Shown piece by piece: positions 36,275-47,532 of a DNA stretch of 64,000 nucleotides (its first letter is position 1; every line of letters begins with the position of its first letter). The notes beneath the pieces were generated by a model. It worked only from the letters and a program-made list of their open reading frames with translations. It was not told the DNA's origin and made no database searches. Position numbers and translations under genes: made by a program. The stretch is from Mytilus trossulus (Eukaryota; Mollusca; Bivalvia; Mytilida; Mytilidae), in NCBI RefSeq assembly GCF_036588685.1, contig NC_086386.1, forward strand, positions 5,116,117 to 5,180,116, given 5' to 3'.

Positions 36275-36800
36275 TAGTTATCAAAAGTACCAGGATTATA
36301 ATTTTATACGCCAGACGCGCGTTTCGTCTACATAAGACTCATCAGTGACGCTCAGATCAAAATAGTTAAAAAAGCCAAATAAATACAAGGTTGAAGAGCA
36401 TTAAGGACCCAAAATTCCAAAAAGTTGTGCCAAATACGGCTAAGGTAATCAATCTACTCCTGGGGTAAGAAAATCCTTAGTTTTTCGAAAAATTCAGTTT
36501 TATAAACAGTAAATTTATAAAAATGACCATATAATTGATATTCATGTCAACACCGAAGTGCTGACTACTGGGCTGGTGATACCCTCGGGGACGAAACGTC
36601 CCCAAGCAGTGGCGTCGACCCAGTGGTGTAAATAGTTATCAAAAGTACCAGGATTATAATTTTATACGCCAGACGCGCGTTTCGTCTACATAAGACTCAT
36701 CAGTGACGCTCAGATCAAAATAGTTAAAAAAGCCAAATAAATACAAGGTTGAAGAGCATTAAGGACCCAAAATTCCAAAAAGTTGTGCCAAATACGGCTT
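36275..36800 (+). repeat. Repeat A: full unit plus partial unit in tandem
   Basis: The first unit (36275-36635) and the second, cut short (36636-36800), are nearly identical over the shared 165 bp. This fixes the head-to-tail period at about 358 bp. Confidence 0.9.
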
Positions 36801-37409
36801 GAACAAACTAATCGTAAATGGTTAAAAATTAAATAAATAATCGTGCATCTTTCATATAGATACTGAGTACTTCAAATATTGTATTTTATTACTGTAATAA
36901 ACAGTTTGAATATGAGCAAAAGAAAAAAATATAATTTTACTGATGCAAAACTACAGGGTCTATAGCTTCATCCTAAATATATAAAAAAGAAGATGTGGTA
37001 TGATTGTCAATGAGACAACTGTCCACAAAAGACCGGAAATAAAATCACAAATGAAATATGTTATTTGTATTCAAACGCATCAATCAATAATTTAAAAATA
37101 TGAAGAACTTAATAGAAACTGTGTTCAAATCATTTTGTTATCACAAATTGTGGAAACGTTTTCAAAGAAAATGTACGTATCCAAAATGATGTGTGCAAAG
37201 TAATCATATCTTAATTTTGTCTACTTTTAACCAGTTCAAACCAGCTCGACTAATGAAGTGTATCATTTTCAAAAAAATAGTATAATTATTCTATAGAATC
37301 TCCCCCCAGCATTTTATTTTTTGTAAAACCTTAAAAACATGAAGAAAGTATGAGTTTTTGACTTTTAAAATTACTAAACAGTGGTCTCGTTAGCCCAATA
37401 TAGAAAGGT

Positions 37410-37472
37410 GCCGCGCCCTGGGTGCCCTAAGCCGCGCCCTGTGTGCCCTCAGCCGCGCCTTTCTGCCCTGAC
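37410..37472 (+). repeat. Three GC-rich 21-bp units
   Basis: Units at 37410, 37431 and 37452 start GCCGCGCC(C/T)T and end in 'gccct'. The base composition stands out sharply from the AT-rich surroundings. Confidence 0.9.
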
Positions 37473-37485
37473 GCCGTTTTCCGAA

Positions 37486-37540
37486 ACAGATCTTCAAAAG
37501 TAAGTTTATTTAGTAAATAAACTTACTTTTAAAGATCTGT
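37486..37540. repeat. 55-bp near-perfect palindrome
   Basis: Arms of 27 nt (37486-37512 and 37514-37540) with one mismatch around a single G. The outer bases are ACAGATCTT. Confidence 0.92.
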
Positions 37541-38184
37541 CAAATGAATGTATATTTATACATGCATTATTAGAAATATAATTAAGAAACGATTTTAGAT
37601 CAAGAAGAAATCACCAAATATTCATCAATTCCAGAGTTTACTTATTGCGTAAAATTATGTTCGGCAAAAGGATGAATAATCATCATCAGATTTCCGGAAA
37701 TAAGCTTAATGCCTGAAAATTTTAGGCAATAACTTAATGTCTAGGCGTTAGCTTATTGCCTAGGATTTAAGCTTTAGCTTTTTGTCGCCAACATAAACAA
37801 TACTTAGCAATTAGAAAGGACGTTATATCTGAAAGTTTGTGTTTAATGTCGTAATTAAGGATTATCCTAAGTGTCAAATAGCAAACGGTTTTGATACTTT
37901 TCATTTTATATTTAAATTTTATCATCAACAGGAAATATCAAGAGATTTTATGATAGAGGGTGTCAGAGAATGGTCGTCTGATGTCAGCAATGAGGGTCTT
38001 CACAGAAAGCATTAAATTTCTCCGGATGCATCTAGAGGAGCACATTAGTAGTAAAACCGACGGTATAAAGCCACAGGAAATAGACTGGGTTCTAACGGTA
38101 CCAGCTATCTGGTCAGATACAGCCAAACAATTTATGAGGGAGGCTGCTAATAATGTATGCTATATGTTACACCAATATATATAA

Positions 38185-38600
38185 TTATACCCCCGCTTTA
38201 AAAAGGGGGGTATACTGTTTTACCTCTGTCTGTCCTTCCGTCAGTCCGTCCGTCCCATGAATATTTTTCGTCGCATTTTTCTCAGGAACAACAATACAAG
38301 GATTTCTGAAATTTTGTTTCAGGGTTTATCTAAGTCAGCTATACCGTGTGATGCGTTTTCAGATTGATCACTTGACAACTTCCTGTTCACCGAACACTTG
38401 TATGAGTTTACACATGATAGCCAAGTTGAAAATTTTCGTCACATTTTTCTCAGGAACTACAATACAAGGACTTCTGAAATTTGGTTTCAGGATTTATATA
38501 AGTCAGCTATACCGTGTGGTGCGTTTTCAGATTCATCACTCGACAAATTCCTGTTTACCGAACACTTGCATATTTTTACACTATTAATATTATCCACTTG
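38185..38600 (+). repeat. 168-bp tandem duplication in intron 2 of gene 4
   Basis: 'catttttctcaggaac.acaatacaagga' and the following 'agctataccgtgtg.tgcgttttcagatt' occur twice with a 168-bp offset (38273 and 38441). The block starts with 'tacccccgctttaaaaagggggg', a small hairpin, and a CCGTC-rich stretch. Confidence 0.85.
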
Positions 38601-39469
38601 CGGCGGGGTATCATCAGTGAGCAGTATTTCGCAGTTTCACTTGTTTTATTCGGATTCATTAAAATGTTATTATAACTTCGGCCAACTTAAAACTTCGCGC
38701 TGATCACACTGATTGAGATAGTAGATGATGAACTGAAATTTATTTGATAGAACTTTATAATAGCTAAATTATTCTTCAAAGTCTATAGATAATAAAAACA
38801 AATGATTTTTATGGCATTTTTTTTATTCGGAATCACTTTCTATTGTTGTAAATACATTACAGTCGATTTTTGTAAGGTGCAATAAATCTGCCAAGTTACA
38901 CTTTATTTTGCTTTTAAAAGAAAGTATATGTCATGTAAATACATCGATACGATATTACAATATTTCAGTAAATGTCAAAGATAACATCATTTAATGGCAA
39001 TATGCACAATTCTATGGTTTTTACTAATGAAATTTGGCACTTTAGGATATCGTCAACCAAGTGAATAAAAAATTTAAGACAATATATTGCATACATTCCA
39101 ATATGATTTTATTTGTGGCTTAAGCGTTTTTCGTACGTAATATATTGATTAAGCTACCGCTATTTGTCAATATCTATGAAATCAGTACTAGCTATCAATA
39201 TAAGCATCTTTAATTTGGTCATATTCTTAGGAATAAGTCATAAAATCGGTAGATTCTCAGAACGTTTTTGATTTTAACGAGAGAAATTTATGTACTACTG
39301 ATTTTTTTTTACACCAGGGTTTATGCTATCACAAACTAGTCAAAACATTTAGTATATTTAATTTTATCATCGTTACAAGGTCATCATTCGTAAATATAAA
39401 TAAAATGCAGACTTCTTATACGTTCGGATATTTCACATCCAATCTTTTATGGTAATATTCTTTACAAAG
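38601..39469. other. Intron 2 of gene 4, nothing recognised
   Basis: AT-rich, no coding or structural signal seen. Confidence 0.35.
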
Positions 39470-40255
39470 AACAAAGATGTCTGTATTCACCTCAGAAACT
39501 AACAAAACCTTTAAAGAGATTTATTAAAAAAGGATATAGTAACGATAATGTTGTCAGGTCATTAACGATTGCATATTTTGGCTATAATATTGATTCACTT
39601 ATCGGGTCTTTGCATAGGAATTAAACACGTTTATTGAAAAACCAGTTGTTGTCAGCACACGGGTTATGTTCTCCTCATATATTTTATAATGGTATGATAC
39701 TGAACCCCTAACGGGAGGGATTGTTCCGGTTATTCATATGATGAAGACACAATCTTTCAATCAGTTTAATTGAGGTATGGAGCTGGCATGTCAGTAACTG
39801 CTAGTAGTCTGTTGTTATATATGTACTATTGTCATTTTGGTTATTTTCTTTTGTTACCTCTTCTGACATCGGACTCGGATTTCTACTAAACAGAGGTTAC
39901 TGTGCGTATTGTTACTTTTTCACATTGGTGAGAGGTATAGGGGAAGAGTTGAAATCTCAAAAACATGTTTATCCCCACCGCATTCAGGGCCACAGTCAGG
40001 AGCCTATGGCCTTTGTTAGTCTTGTATGATTTTTAATTTTAGTTTCTCGTGTATAATTTGGAGTTAAGTATGACGTCCATTATCATTTAACTAGTATATA
40101 TATATTTGTTAAGGGGCAAGCTGAAGGACGCCTCCGGGTGCGGGAGTTTCTTGCTGCATTGAAGACTCATTGGTGACCCATTACATCTGCTGTTGTCTGT
40201 TCTATGGGCGGTTGTTGTCTCTTTGACACGTTGGCCATTTCCGTTCTCAATTTTA
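39470..40255 (+). repeat. Degenerate retroelement-like segment ending in repeat E
   Basis: Broken frames run through 39470-40030 without a domain I can name. The sequence ends with the repeat E tail (cctccgggtgcgggagtttc, tctctttgacacgttggcc). It reads like the decayed 3' part of a dispersed element in intron 2 of pseudogene 4. The coding assignment is unproven. Confidence 0.45.
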
Positions 40256-40596
40256 TTACAATGCCATTATGTTATACATTTTTTTTAGTTGTTAACTGCC
40301 GTTGTTTCTGTAATATTCTCTAATATTTGATGCATTTCCCAAAAGATTGATTTTGTATATAAGAATTATGCATTAATCGTGTTCCTATTGTTCATCAATC
40401 ATGTCATTGTCTTACATGATAAATAATCTTTTTAAGGGAGGGATTCCTAACAGTCGTCTCATCTTGGCGTTAGAACCAGAAGCTGCATCCATCTACTGTA
40501 AAAACCTACTTGTAGACAGAACCATAAGTTCTGGTGGCAGATCTACACTGGCTGCTTTTGCTGCTGGTACAAAATATCTTATATTGGATGCTGGAG

Positions 40597-41263
40597 GTAA
40601 AAATAAAGTAACATACCGATACAAAAATTACAGCAGTTTCAACTATATAATTATGCAACGTAATGCTAACATTCTTCGCTTAAGAACTATAGTTTATTAG
40701 CAAATTGGTGTTTTTCTGATAGGAAACTTATATTTCATTCCTGGTATCTATGATGAATAACAAGATTAACAGTAAGTTTTACATTGATTCTCATTTAAAT
40801 ATTTTCTTAGAGATAAAGATTTCACTACTGTAACAAGTGTGTTACGATTTTCTCCAATCTAGACAGTAAAATTGTAAATAACTTGAATTTAACTTTTGAG
40901 AATGGAGAAATATCGAAATAAACGAATTATAGTGGTGGAAAATGCTTCCCCTTCTTATTTTATCCATTTTTATTTTAGATATTTGCGGAAAGTTGTGGTC
41001 CATATGTTTGACGTCATCAGGAGTAGAGGCCTTTTTTAAAATATGACGTCACAATAGGAAATGTCAGAAGAAATCAAGAAGATTTGACGTGATAATTAAA
41101 TTTCAACCAATCATTTGACTTTTTAACCTGTGAGGAGAAACATTTTTTACATACCGATCAGGAAATGCGAAATAGCACAAAATATCATTTTTTCTCATAA
41201 AATAACCCACTATCATAATACTTTTATTTAAGTTTATTATTTTGCAATACTGTTTTTACAAAG
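40597..41263. other. Intron 3 of gene 4
   Basis: No repeat or gene recognised. The 3' splice site is AAAG at 41260-41263, where the intact genes have ACAG. Confidence 0.4.
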
Positions 41264-42313
41264 ATGGTACAACTGACATCACTGTACAAGAAATCAAACC
41301 AGATGGTTATATCAAACAGATTTTTATAGTTCGTGGAGATTGGGGTGGAGTAAAAGTCGACCAAGCGTTTGACGAATTTATGTTAGATATTGTCGGAATG
41401 GAAACGATGGACAAGTTTCGGAATGAGAACAAGGCCGAATATTTAAGCCTATGTAGGGAGTTCGAGGTAAAAAGGCGCGGCATTCGTCCAGACAGTACAG
41501 CAAAAATTACACTTCGAATTCCTTTAGTTTTAAGTGAACAATTCCATGGGGTAAAAGGTGTTTCTTTGAAAGATTCTACGAAATCAAGCAAATCAATGGA
41601 ATGGGTGGGTGATAAACTACGCATTGATCCAGATATTTTTAAAGACTTCTTTAGTAAATCTTGCCGCCAAATTACGCATCATCTCAATAGTATATTCCAG
41701 GAACCAGCAGTTGTTGACACTGACATAATTCTTATGGTGGGTGACTTCTCCGAAACCAAAATGCTTCAGGCAGCAATTAAGTCTGCATATCATAAAAAAC
41801 TAGTGATAATTCCGGAGGAGCCCGGACTTGCAGTGCTAAAGGGAGCCGTTCAATTTGGGTTTAATCCTAAAATTATTAATCCCAGGATAAGTCGATTCAC
41901 TTATGGTATAAGTACAATCAAACGGTCCCTTCCCCATATCGACCCTGAGAACAACAAAAAAACTGGTCAATGATATCAGGTACTGTTGTGAAAGATTCGG
42001 CAAGCTTGCCGAAAGAGATCAGCCGATAGATGTAGTGGCGGTCATCGATCAGAGAACTAATAATCCATTTAAAGGAGATCAGCGTAGAAAACACCTTCCT
42101 ATTAATGCGTCTTTCTCAGTTGATTCTGAATATGTAGATGATACGGAAAATTCATACCTCGGCGATCTTACAGTAGATGTATCCGACATTCAGGGAGTAT
42201 GTGAACGGGAAGTCGCAGTAGGGATGAGATTCGGATAGACCGATTTTGCTGTTGAAGCAGTGGTTAAATTCACTGGCGAAAAGGTGGATGCACGTTTCAA
42301 CTTTCTGCGTTAA

Positions 42314-44099
42314 CAGTCATATACTTAAAACTATTGCTTATAAGTTTTGATTGCAATGTTTATAATAATTCACGCATATTTATCCATATATGGAAGTTGA
42401 TGTGACTGTCATACACGGGAGAGTTTTAGCTAGGTATAAAACTAGGTTCAAGCCAACATTTTTCTACATAAGAAAATACCTGTACAAAGACAGGAGTTAT
42501 GTCTGTTATCCATTCGTTTGATGTGTTTTATCTTTTGATTTTGCCATTTGATTAAAGACTTTCCGTTTTGAGTTTTCCTCGGAGTGCAGTATTTTTGTGA
42601 TTTTATTGTTTGTCCATCAATAACATATTTTTGTGTACATGATGTACATAGTCGTTCGTACCAATGCACTTTTTGCGGAATATCCAATTGTCTGGGTTTA
42701 ATTAGTTATCAAAGGTACCAGGATTATAATTTAATACGCCAGACGCGTGATAAGGGCAAAAAGTTCTTTTATTAGGCATTAATATTGCTGCTTATTAGTA
42801 AAGGTGATATAAAAAAAATTACTTTAGAATTAAACTTTAACTTCAAATCATCTTCATTTACATTATTCAGTGACTCTAAAAGTTTGTAATGGTGTTGTGA
42901 TTAATATTTTTGTTAGGAAAATGGTGAAGACATATATGTACATCAGCATCGTAAGAGCATTTTGAAATCGAATTTAACGTGCGTATTACAATATGTGTCT
43001 TTGCATAATGTATGCACACTACATGAACTTGTTTTCATTTTTTGTACATAAATATGGCCATCAGTTTTCTTTATTTCGTGGCCATTTATAGATGACTATG
43101 CGATATGAGCTTGGCCGAACGGTGACCTATTGTTGTCAAATTCGGTTATTTAAGGTTACAATGATTAAATACTATTTAATTGAACGCATGAACATGTTTC
43201 TAATCTCAAGAAATTGTTCATAGGAAAACAAACTGCTATTGTTTCCTGTTGCCTCCATAAGGAGCTATCCTACAGATGTTGGTTACTTCTATCATCTTGG
43301 CCTATTGTACATATATTTTGGTCACCTATTTCAGAGACATATATACCTGTATAATCCGGAATCATTATAAAGGTTTTAGTTCATTATATTATCTATTTAA
43401 TAAGTATTGGTCTATTATATCATTTGAGACTATTACATACATATAAGAAGATGTGGTATGAGTACAAATAAGACAACGCTCAATCCAAGTCAGCATTTGT
43501 AAAAGTACACCTTAATAGGTCAAAGTATGGTCTTCATCACGAAGCTTTTTCTCACATCGAAAAACATTATACATGTATAGAGTAGAATTAATTATATACT
43601 TTTTTTTCAAAATAAAGGGCACACAAGGGGCTACATGAGATTATAACATTACTTAACTTTTGTCTATAATCAAAATTGTACATGAAGAGATTAAGAAATG
43701 TCACATATACTGTAATATTAATCAAGCCCCTTTTTTTATCCCTTTGGTAATGATATACAGAATTGACCTTTCAATGCAAATCTTAAACTTTTGTCAGAAT
43801 GCTTATTTCACAGTTTGGTGTCGCAACATTCTTGTGTAGTTCAGAAACTTGTGATTAGTCCCATAGGAGTCAAATTTGATATTCATATTCAACACTCCAA
43901 AACACTCGTTTAAGATGTCAGGTTTGTTATTTTGTATACATGACGCGCGGTTAGTCTACATACGACCCATGCATGGCGTTCGATTAAGAGCAGTTGTAAG
44001 GACAATATGTATAAGCAAACTTTCTAGCTGAAAAGAGGAGATCCAAAAGTAGTGCCAAGTATTAGTAAGGTATTCTATAAATTAGGATATAAAATTCGG
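42314..44099. repeat. 3' flank of pseudogene 4 with repeat fragments
   Basis: Contains a reverse repeat B fragment (42480-42606), a 50-bp repeat A start (42702-42751), a short repeat D (43446-43490) and a very diverged repeat A-like stretch (43925-44080). Several stretches are paralogous to 27.5-29.5 kb downstream of gene 3. Confidence 0.6.
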
Positions 44100-44280
44100 A
44101 GCACCTGAGATCACTCCCAGTTTTTGGTGGGGTTCGTGTTGCTCAGTCTTTAGTTTTCTATGTTGTTTCTGTGTACTATTATTGTTATGTTTGTCTTTTT
44201 CATTTTTAGCCATGGCGTTGTCCGTTTATTTTCGATTCATGAGTTTGACTGTTCCTCTGGTATCTTTCGCCCCTCTTTTG
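44100..44280 (+). repeat. Dispersed repeat C
   Basis: From 'ggagcacctgagatcactcccag' to 'gtatctttcgcccctctttt'. Plus orientation. Confidence 0.85.
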
Positions 44281-44414
44281 AAAAACAGTTCCATCACAAA
44301 AAATAAAGTTATGACTAATAATTTCATGTCTACACAAAAGTCTTCAGTGCTAACCAGTGCTACCTTCAGAGAGAGTGAGCAGAGGCATCAAACCACAAGG
44401 TGTAAAAACAAGTA

Positions 44415-44640
44415 CAATCAAATATAATACTGAACTCAGAGAAGAATCCAATCGGAAAGTCCACAATCACATGGCAAAATCAAATGACAAAACTTATCAA
44501 AAACGATTGGACCAGAACTGTCATATTCCTGTCTTGGTACAGGCATTTTCAAATGTAGAAATGGTGGATTAAACGTGATTTTAAAGCGCTAAATCTTTCA
44601 CTTTGATGACAGTCTCATCAAATTCCGTTATATTTACAAT
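44415..44640 (+). repeat. Dispersed repeat B
   Basis: Contains 'ccaatcggaaagtccacaatcacatgg', 'cttggtacaggcattttcaaatg' and 'gatgacagtctcatcaaattcc'. It resembles 28195-28440 more than the other copies do. Confidence 0.75.
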
Positions 44641-44654
44641 GATGTATAAACTAT

Positions 44655-44990
44655 CACAAAGATTATAAGTTTATATATGCCAGACACGCGTTCCGCTGAG
44701 TTAAACTTATCATTGGCAATCAAATTAAAACAGTTTTAAGGACAAATCACGAATAAGATGTTGTAGATCCTTAAACACTTGAATTCCGTAAAGGTATTAG
44801 AAATATGGCAAAGACAATCTATACTTTGGTTAAAACATCTTAACGTGTGAATAATTCAACATTTTATTTACAGTCGATTATCCAAAATGAATTGAACATT
44901 AATGTTTATTATTAACACTAGAGTGCTAAATACTTAGCTGGTTAAACCCTCCACAACTAAGTGGCATCGACTCATACATGGTTGTGATAC
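44655..44990 (+). repeat. Very diverged repeat A
   Basis: Recognisable blocks include 'gccagacacgcgttccgctgag', 'aacttatcattggc' and 'accctccacaactaagtggcatcgac', in family A order. Confidence 0.55.
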
Positions 44991-45506
44991 TTAGAAGATA
45001 TCAGGTGTTTGCACACCATGCGTGAGCTCATTTTGCATCAGAATAATCTGTGATTGGTTGCATAGTGATCTTGCTACGATTCGTTTTGTTAAACATTTAT
45101 AAAATTAGAAACATTTCTATGCTCTTTATGTAACGATAAAGCGTTTAAAATATTTTGGAATTACAGGTGTCGCTTGTCGATTAATATAGCTCCTTAAACT
45201 GAAATAAACTACTAGTATTCCCCGAACTATCTATCAAATAGTATTGTATTTATTTCTACATACCTATTATATAGGATTGTTTTCGGATTATGGATTATCG
45301 CTTTTTCCCATTTGCTTTTCCTTTGATTTTTTTTTTAGGGGGGAGGGGTTATAACTTTTCATCTCCGGCTACTGGCTTCATATAAAAAATATCGTTAGAA
45401 TCATTTTAGTTTTACATTGTTTATGATTTAATACTAAAATTTGTATATTTACTTATTGTATAGGTTTACACAATTTCGTTCAAATGTTATTTTTCCTGAT
45501 AGCCAA
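44991..45506. other. Intergenic, nothing recognised
   Basis: No exon or clear repeat found between the old repeat A and the exon 4 relic. Confidence 0.35.
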
Positions 45507-45622
45507 TTCGCAAAACAACCACCTATTCTAATGGTATTGTCTTAGATAACGACTTTACAATGATACACAATTATTGACATCACTGCATTTGCACTGTACA
45601 TGAAATCAAGCCAGAAAGTGAA
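45507..45622 (+). pseudogene. Relic of HSPA12 intron 3 end and exon 4 start
   Basis: 'attctaatggtattgt' and 'aattattgacatcactg' followed by 'cactgtacatgaaatcaagccagaa' match the intron 3/exon 4 junction of gene 3 (26330-26450). An insertion splits the TVQEIKP codons, and the splice acceptor and GGT codons are altered. The rest of exon 4 is missing. With the paralogous 3' flank at 46245-46575 it marks a dead gene copy between pseudogene 4 and gene 5. Confidence 0.82.
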
Positions 45623-46244
45623 AAAAACACTATTCAACAGCTTTCAAATGAAGCGGATTTAATACATTATGTATGGTCGCTGTAAATATGTTTGTTAGCA
45701 CTCAACTCCACCCCTGACATAGGACAGTGGTGTAATAGTTCATAAGAACAAATTGGAAAAATCAGTTGAGATAATTCATAACATAAGTATACATGACTAT
45801 CACAGGGACAACAAACTTAATATTACACTCATAAAATAGTCATTACATGGTTTATTATACCGAAAAACCTTTCTACACTACTTGGAAAACAATAGTAACA
45901 TAAACATTCAAAGGATGAACTATCATGGTTACGTTTGCCCGATGGTATTTGTCGATGTTACAGCTGAAAAGCAATAGCAGATTAATATATTATATTAAAG
46001 TTCGGGGAATGTGTGTTGTATACTTATTGAATGGGTATGAGTGAAATTGTCGGTTTGTTGTCCCCCGATTTGCAACTGTTGTCCTGAGGCGCAGCTTTTT
46101 TTGTTATCATTATTGTTATCGATTGTTTTCCAAAACTTTTTTATGGTGTTTCTCAGCTCAGTGAGATTTTATTGACGAGCGACAGTTCTGAGACGTTGTA
46201 AACAAAGCACGTTTGTATTGTCTTTTTAGATCTGACAATTCTAC
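45623..46244. other. Spacer between relic exon and relic 3' flank
   Basis: No gene seen. It replaces the roughly 1 kb of exon 4 expected if the relic were complete. Confidence 0.35.
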
Positions 46245-46575
46245 AACTGTTTGAATTGATCTTGCAATGGCAACCTAAGGGCATTTTTAACCATATACGT
46301 TAACAAAACATTTAGAAATCCCAATATTTGAAAAACCACATTCATCCAATAAATTCTTATCCTTAGTTATATATAATATAAGGAAAAATGTAAATACATT
46401 ATGAACAGTAAAAAGTGTTTTTAATGGTGTATATGCGATAGAAGATAGCTTAGTCTCTATTGCAGATACTAATCTAATTCGATATCAGTGTCCAAATTAT
46501 ATCTTCACAGTCCCCCATATTCCATTTAACAAATGTTGAAATTAACCACCTGAACTTATAAATTATAATTATTTA
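46245..46575 (+). repeat. Paralogue of the gene 5 3' flank
   Basis: Closely matches 57085-57400 (for example 'agaaatccc.atatttgaaaaa', 'gcgatagaagata.ct.agtctct', and 'caaatgttgaaattaaccacctgaactta'). That segment lies about 300 bp after the gene 5 stop codon, so this copy is probably the 3' flank of the vanished gene whose exon 4 relic is at 45.5 kb. Confidence 0.85.
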
Positions 46576-46874
46576 TAGCGTCGTCCAGGAAGAAAGTTAA
46601 TTACTGTGGAGTTTCTAAATACAGTACAGGTACAGATTTCTTTTGACAATTTTAAAACATTTAAATGTAAACAGATATGTAAATTGCCATAAACAAGTCA
46701 GGGCAACTTTCTCCAGTATATATTTTTAACGCAGGACCATTTGAAGAACCAACTGCACGATATTACAGATCATGTGATTGACTTTGAAGTCCCTGTATTA
46801 AAAACATACATCTCATTAATTTGGTCAATTTACCTGTATTTTGTGTTGTTTGTTTTGTATACCTTTAAATATTA

Positions 46875-46974
46875 AAATAAAAAAAATAACGAACTCCGAG
46901 GAAACTTCTAATCAAATGGGAAAATCCAAAAATTAAACACATCAAACGAATCGATAAAAACTCTCAGTTTCCTG
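46875..46974 (+). repeat. Dispersed repeat B fragment, cut at the LTR element
   Basis: Shows 'ataacgaactccgaggaaac', 'aaacacatcaaacgaat' and 'tttcctgact' in family order, then stops at the target site of the LTR retrotransposon. I did not recognise the rest of the unit beyond 51024. Confidence 0.6.
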
Positions 46975-46979
46975 ACTAT

Positions 46980-47168
46980 TGTGACAATACTATTAATATT
47001 TCAATATCAGAACTCAGTCAGAATTAATTTAGATATACCTGCACAACCAAAATGTATTAATAGATTGCTGACGTAGCATGCGCACACACTCTCTTGTTAT
47101 CATGTAGCTAATTAAATATGTAGACTGAAACTTCCTTTGTGTTCATCGCCTCACACCATTCCGAAACA
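46980..47168 (+). repeat. 5' LTR
   Basis: 189 bp, TGTGACAATA...CCGAAACA. It should hold the promoter and polyadenylation signals of the element, but I cannot assign them precisely. Confidence 0.95.
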
Positions 47169-47186
47169 TGGTGTCAGATGTGCTAA
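47169..47186 (+). promoter_or_regulatory. Primer binding site, probably tRNA-Leu
   Basis: TGGTGTCAGATGTG immediately follows the 5' LTR. The first ten bases match the complement of the 3' end of a eukaryotic tRNA-Leu(CAA) as I remember it. Positions beyond that diverge. Confidence 0.7.
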
Positions 47187-47322
47187 AAGAAGCGAAGTAA
47201 TGAGAAAAGACAATAGTCCGACGTTTGGACAGAACTAAATAAATCAGGGAGTACATATATATCCAAAACACTGCCCATCGCAATTGACCTCGTTCGTTTC
47301 CTTTGTCTATAAAACGTAAACA

Positions 47323-47532
47323 ATGGAGAAACTGAGAGCCCCAGAAAGATTTAACTTAGACGCTCATGATCTTGCCGATGCATGGAAGAAATGGAAGGAA
47401 GAGTTAAATCTATATATCGATTTGGTAATGGACAGCGAGGATGAGCAAGCAAAGGTTAAACTATTTCAGTATTTAGTCGGTACGAGAGGCCGTGAGATCT
47501 ACCTTACAATGGCATTCGAGCAAGAACATTGA
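47323..47532 (+). pseudogene. gag fragment of the LTR retrotransposon
   Basis: A 69-codon frame opens with MEKLRAPERFNLDAHDLADA, typical of the start of gag in this group, and ends soon after 'YLVGTRGREIY'. The capsid remainder and nucleocapsid CCHC knuckles are absent, indicating an internal deletion up to the protease remnant. Confidence 0.8.

Larger units (their letters stand above)
35719..37791. mobile_element. ~2.07-kb element with ~100-bp inverted termini in intron 1 of gene 4
   Basis: The left end (35719-35812) contains AAAGCTTAAATCGTAGGCAA and 'taagctaacgc...attgcctaaat'. The right end (37697-37791) carries the same series in reverse complement. Between the termini are family A units (36275-36800), a short repeat D, a GC-rich triplet repeat and a palindrome, but no transposase frame. 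It could be a non-autonomous DNA transposon that later received repeats, or two solo termini. Confidence 0.65.
33037..42313 (+). pseudogene. HSPA12-like gene 4, disabled (4 exons recognisable)
   Basis: Exons by homology to gene 3 are 33037-33354, 37932-38154, 40437-40596 and 41264-42313. Exon 1 (IDLGTT, residues 16-21) and exon 3 are open and splice sites are preserved throughout, including a 5' UTR acceptor (exon from 33004). Exon 2 has a 4-bp insertion (about 37961-37964) that shifts the frame. Exon 4 has a 3-bp deletion near 41329, a 1-bp insertion near 41958 that leads to a TGA at 41971-41973, and a TAG (42236-42238) replacing a conserved Gly codon. The phosphate-2 motif reads DAGDGT where intact copies have DAGGGT. 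Intron 1 is 4.6 kb and full of repeats. The high similarity to gene 3 and preserved splice sites indicate recent death. An RNA may still be made. Confidence 0.92.
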
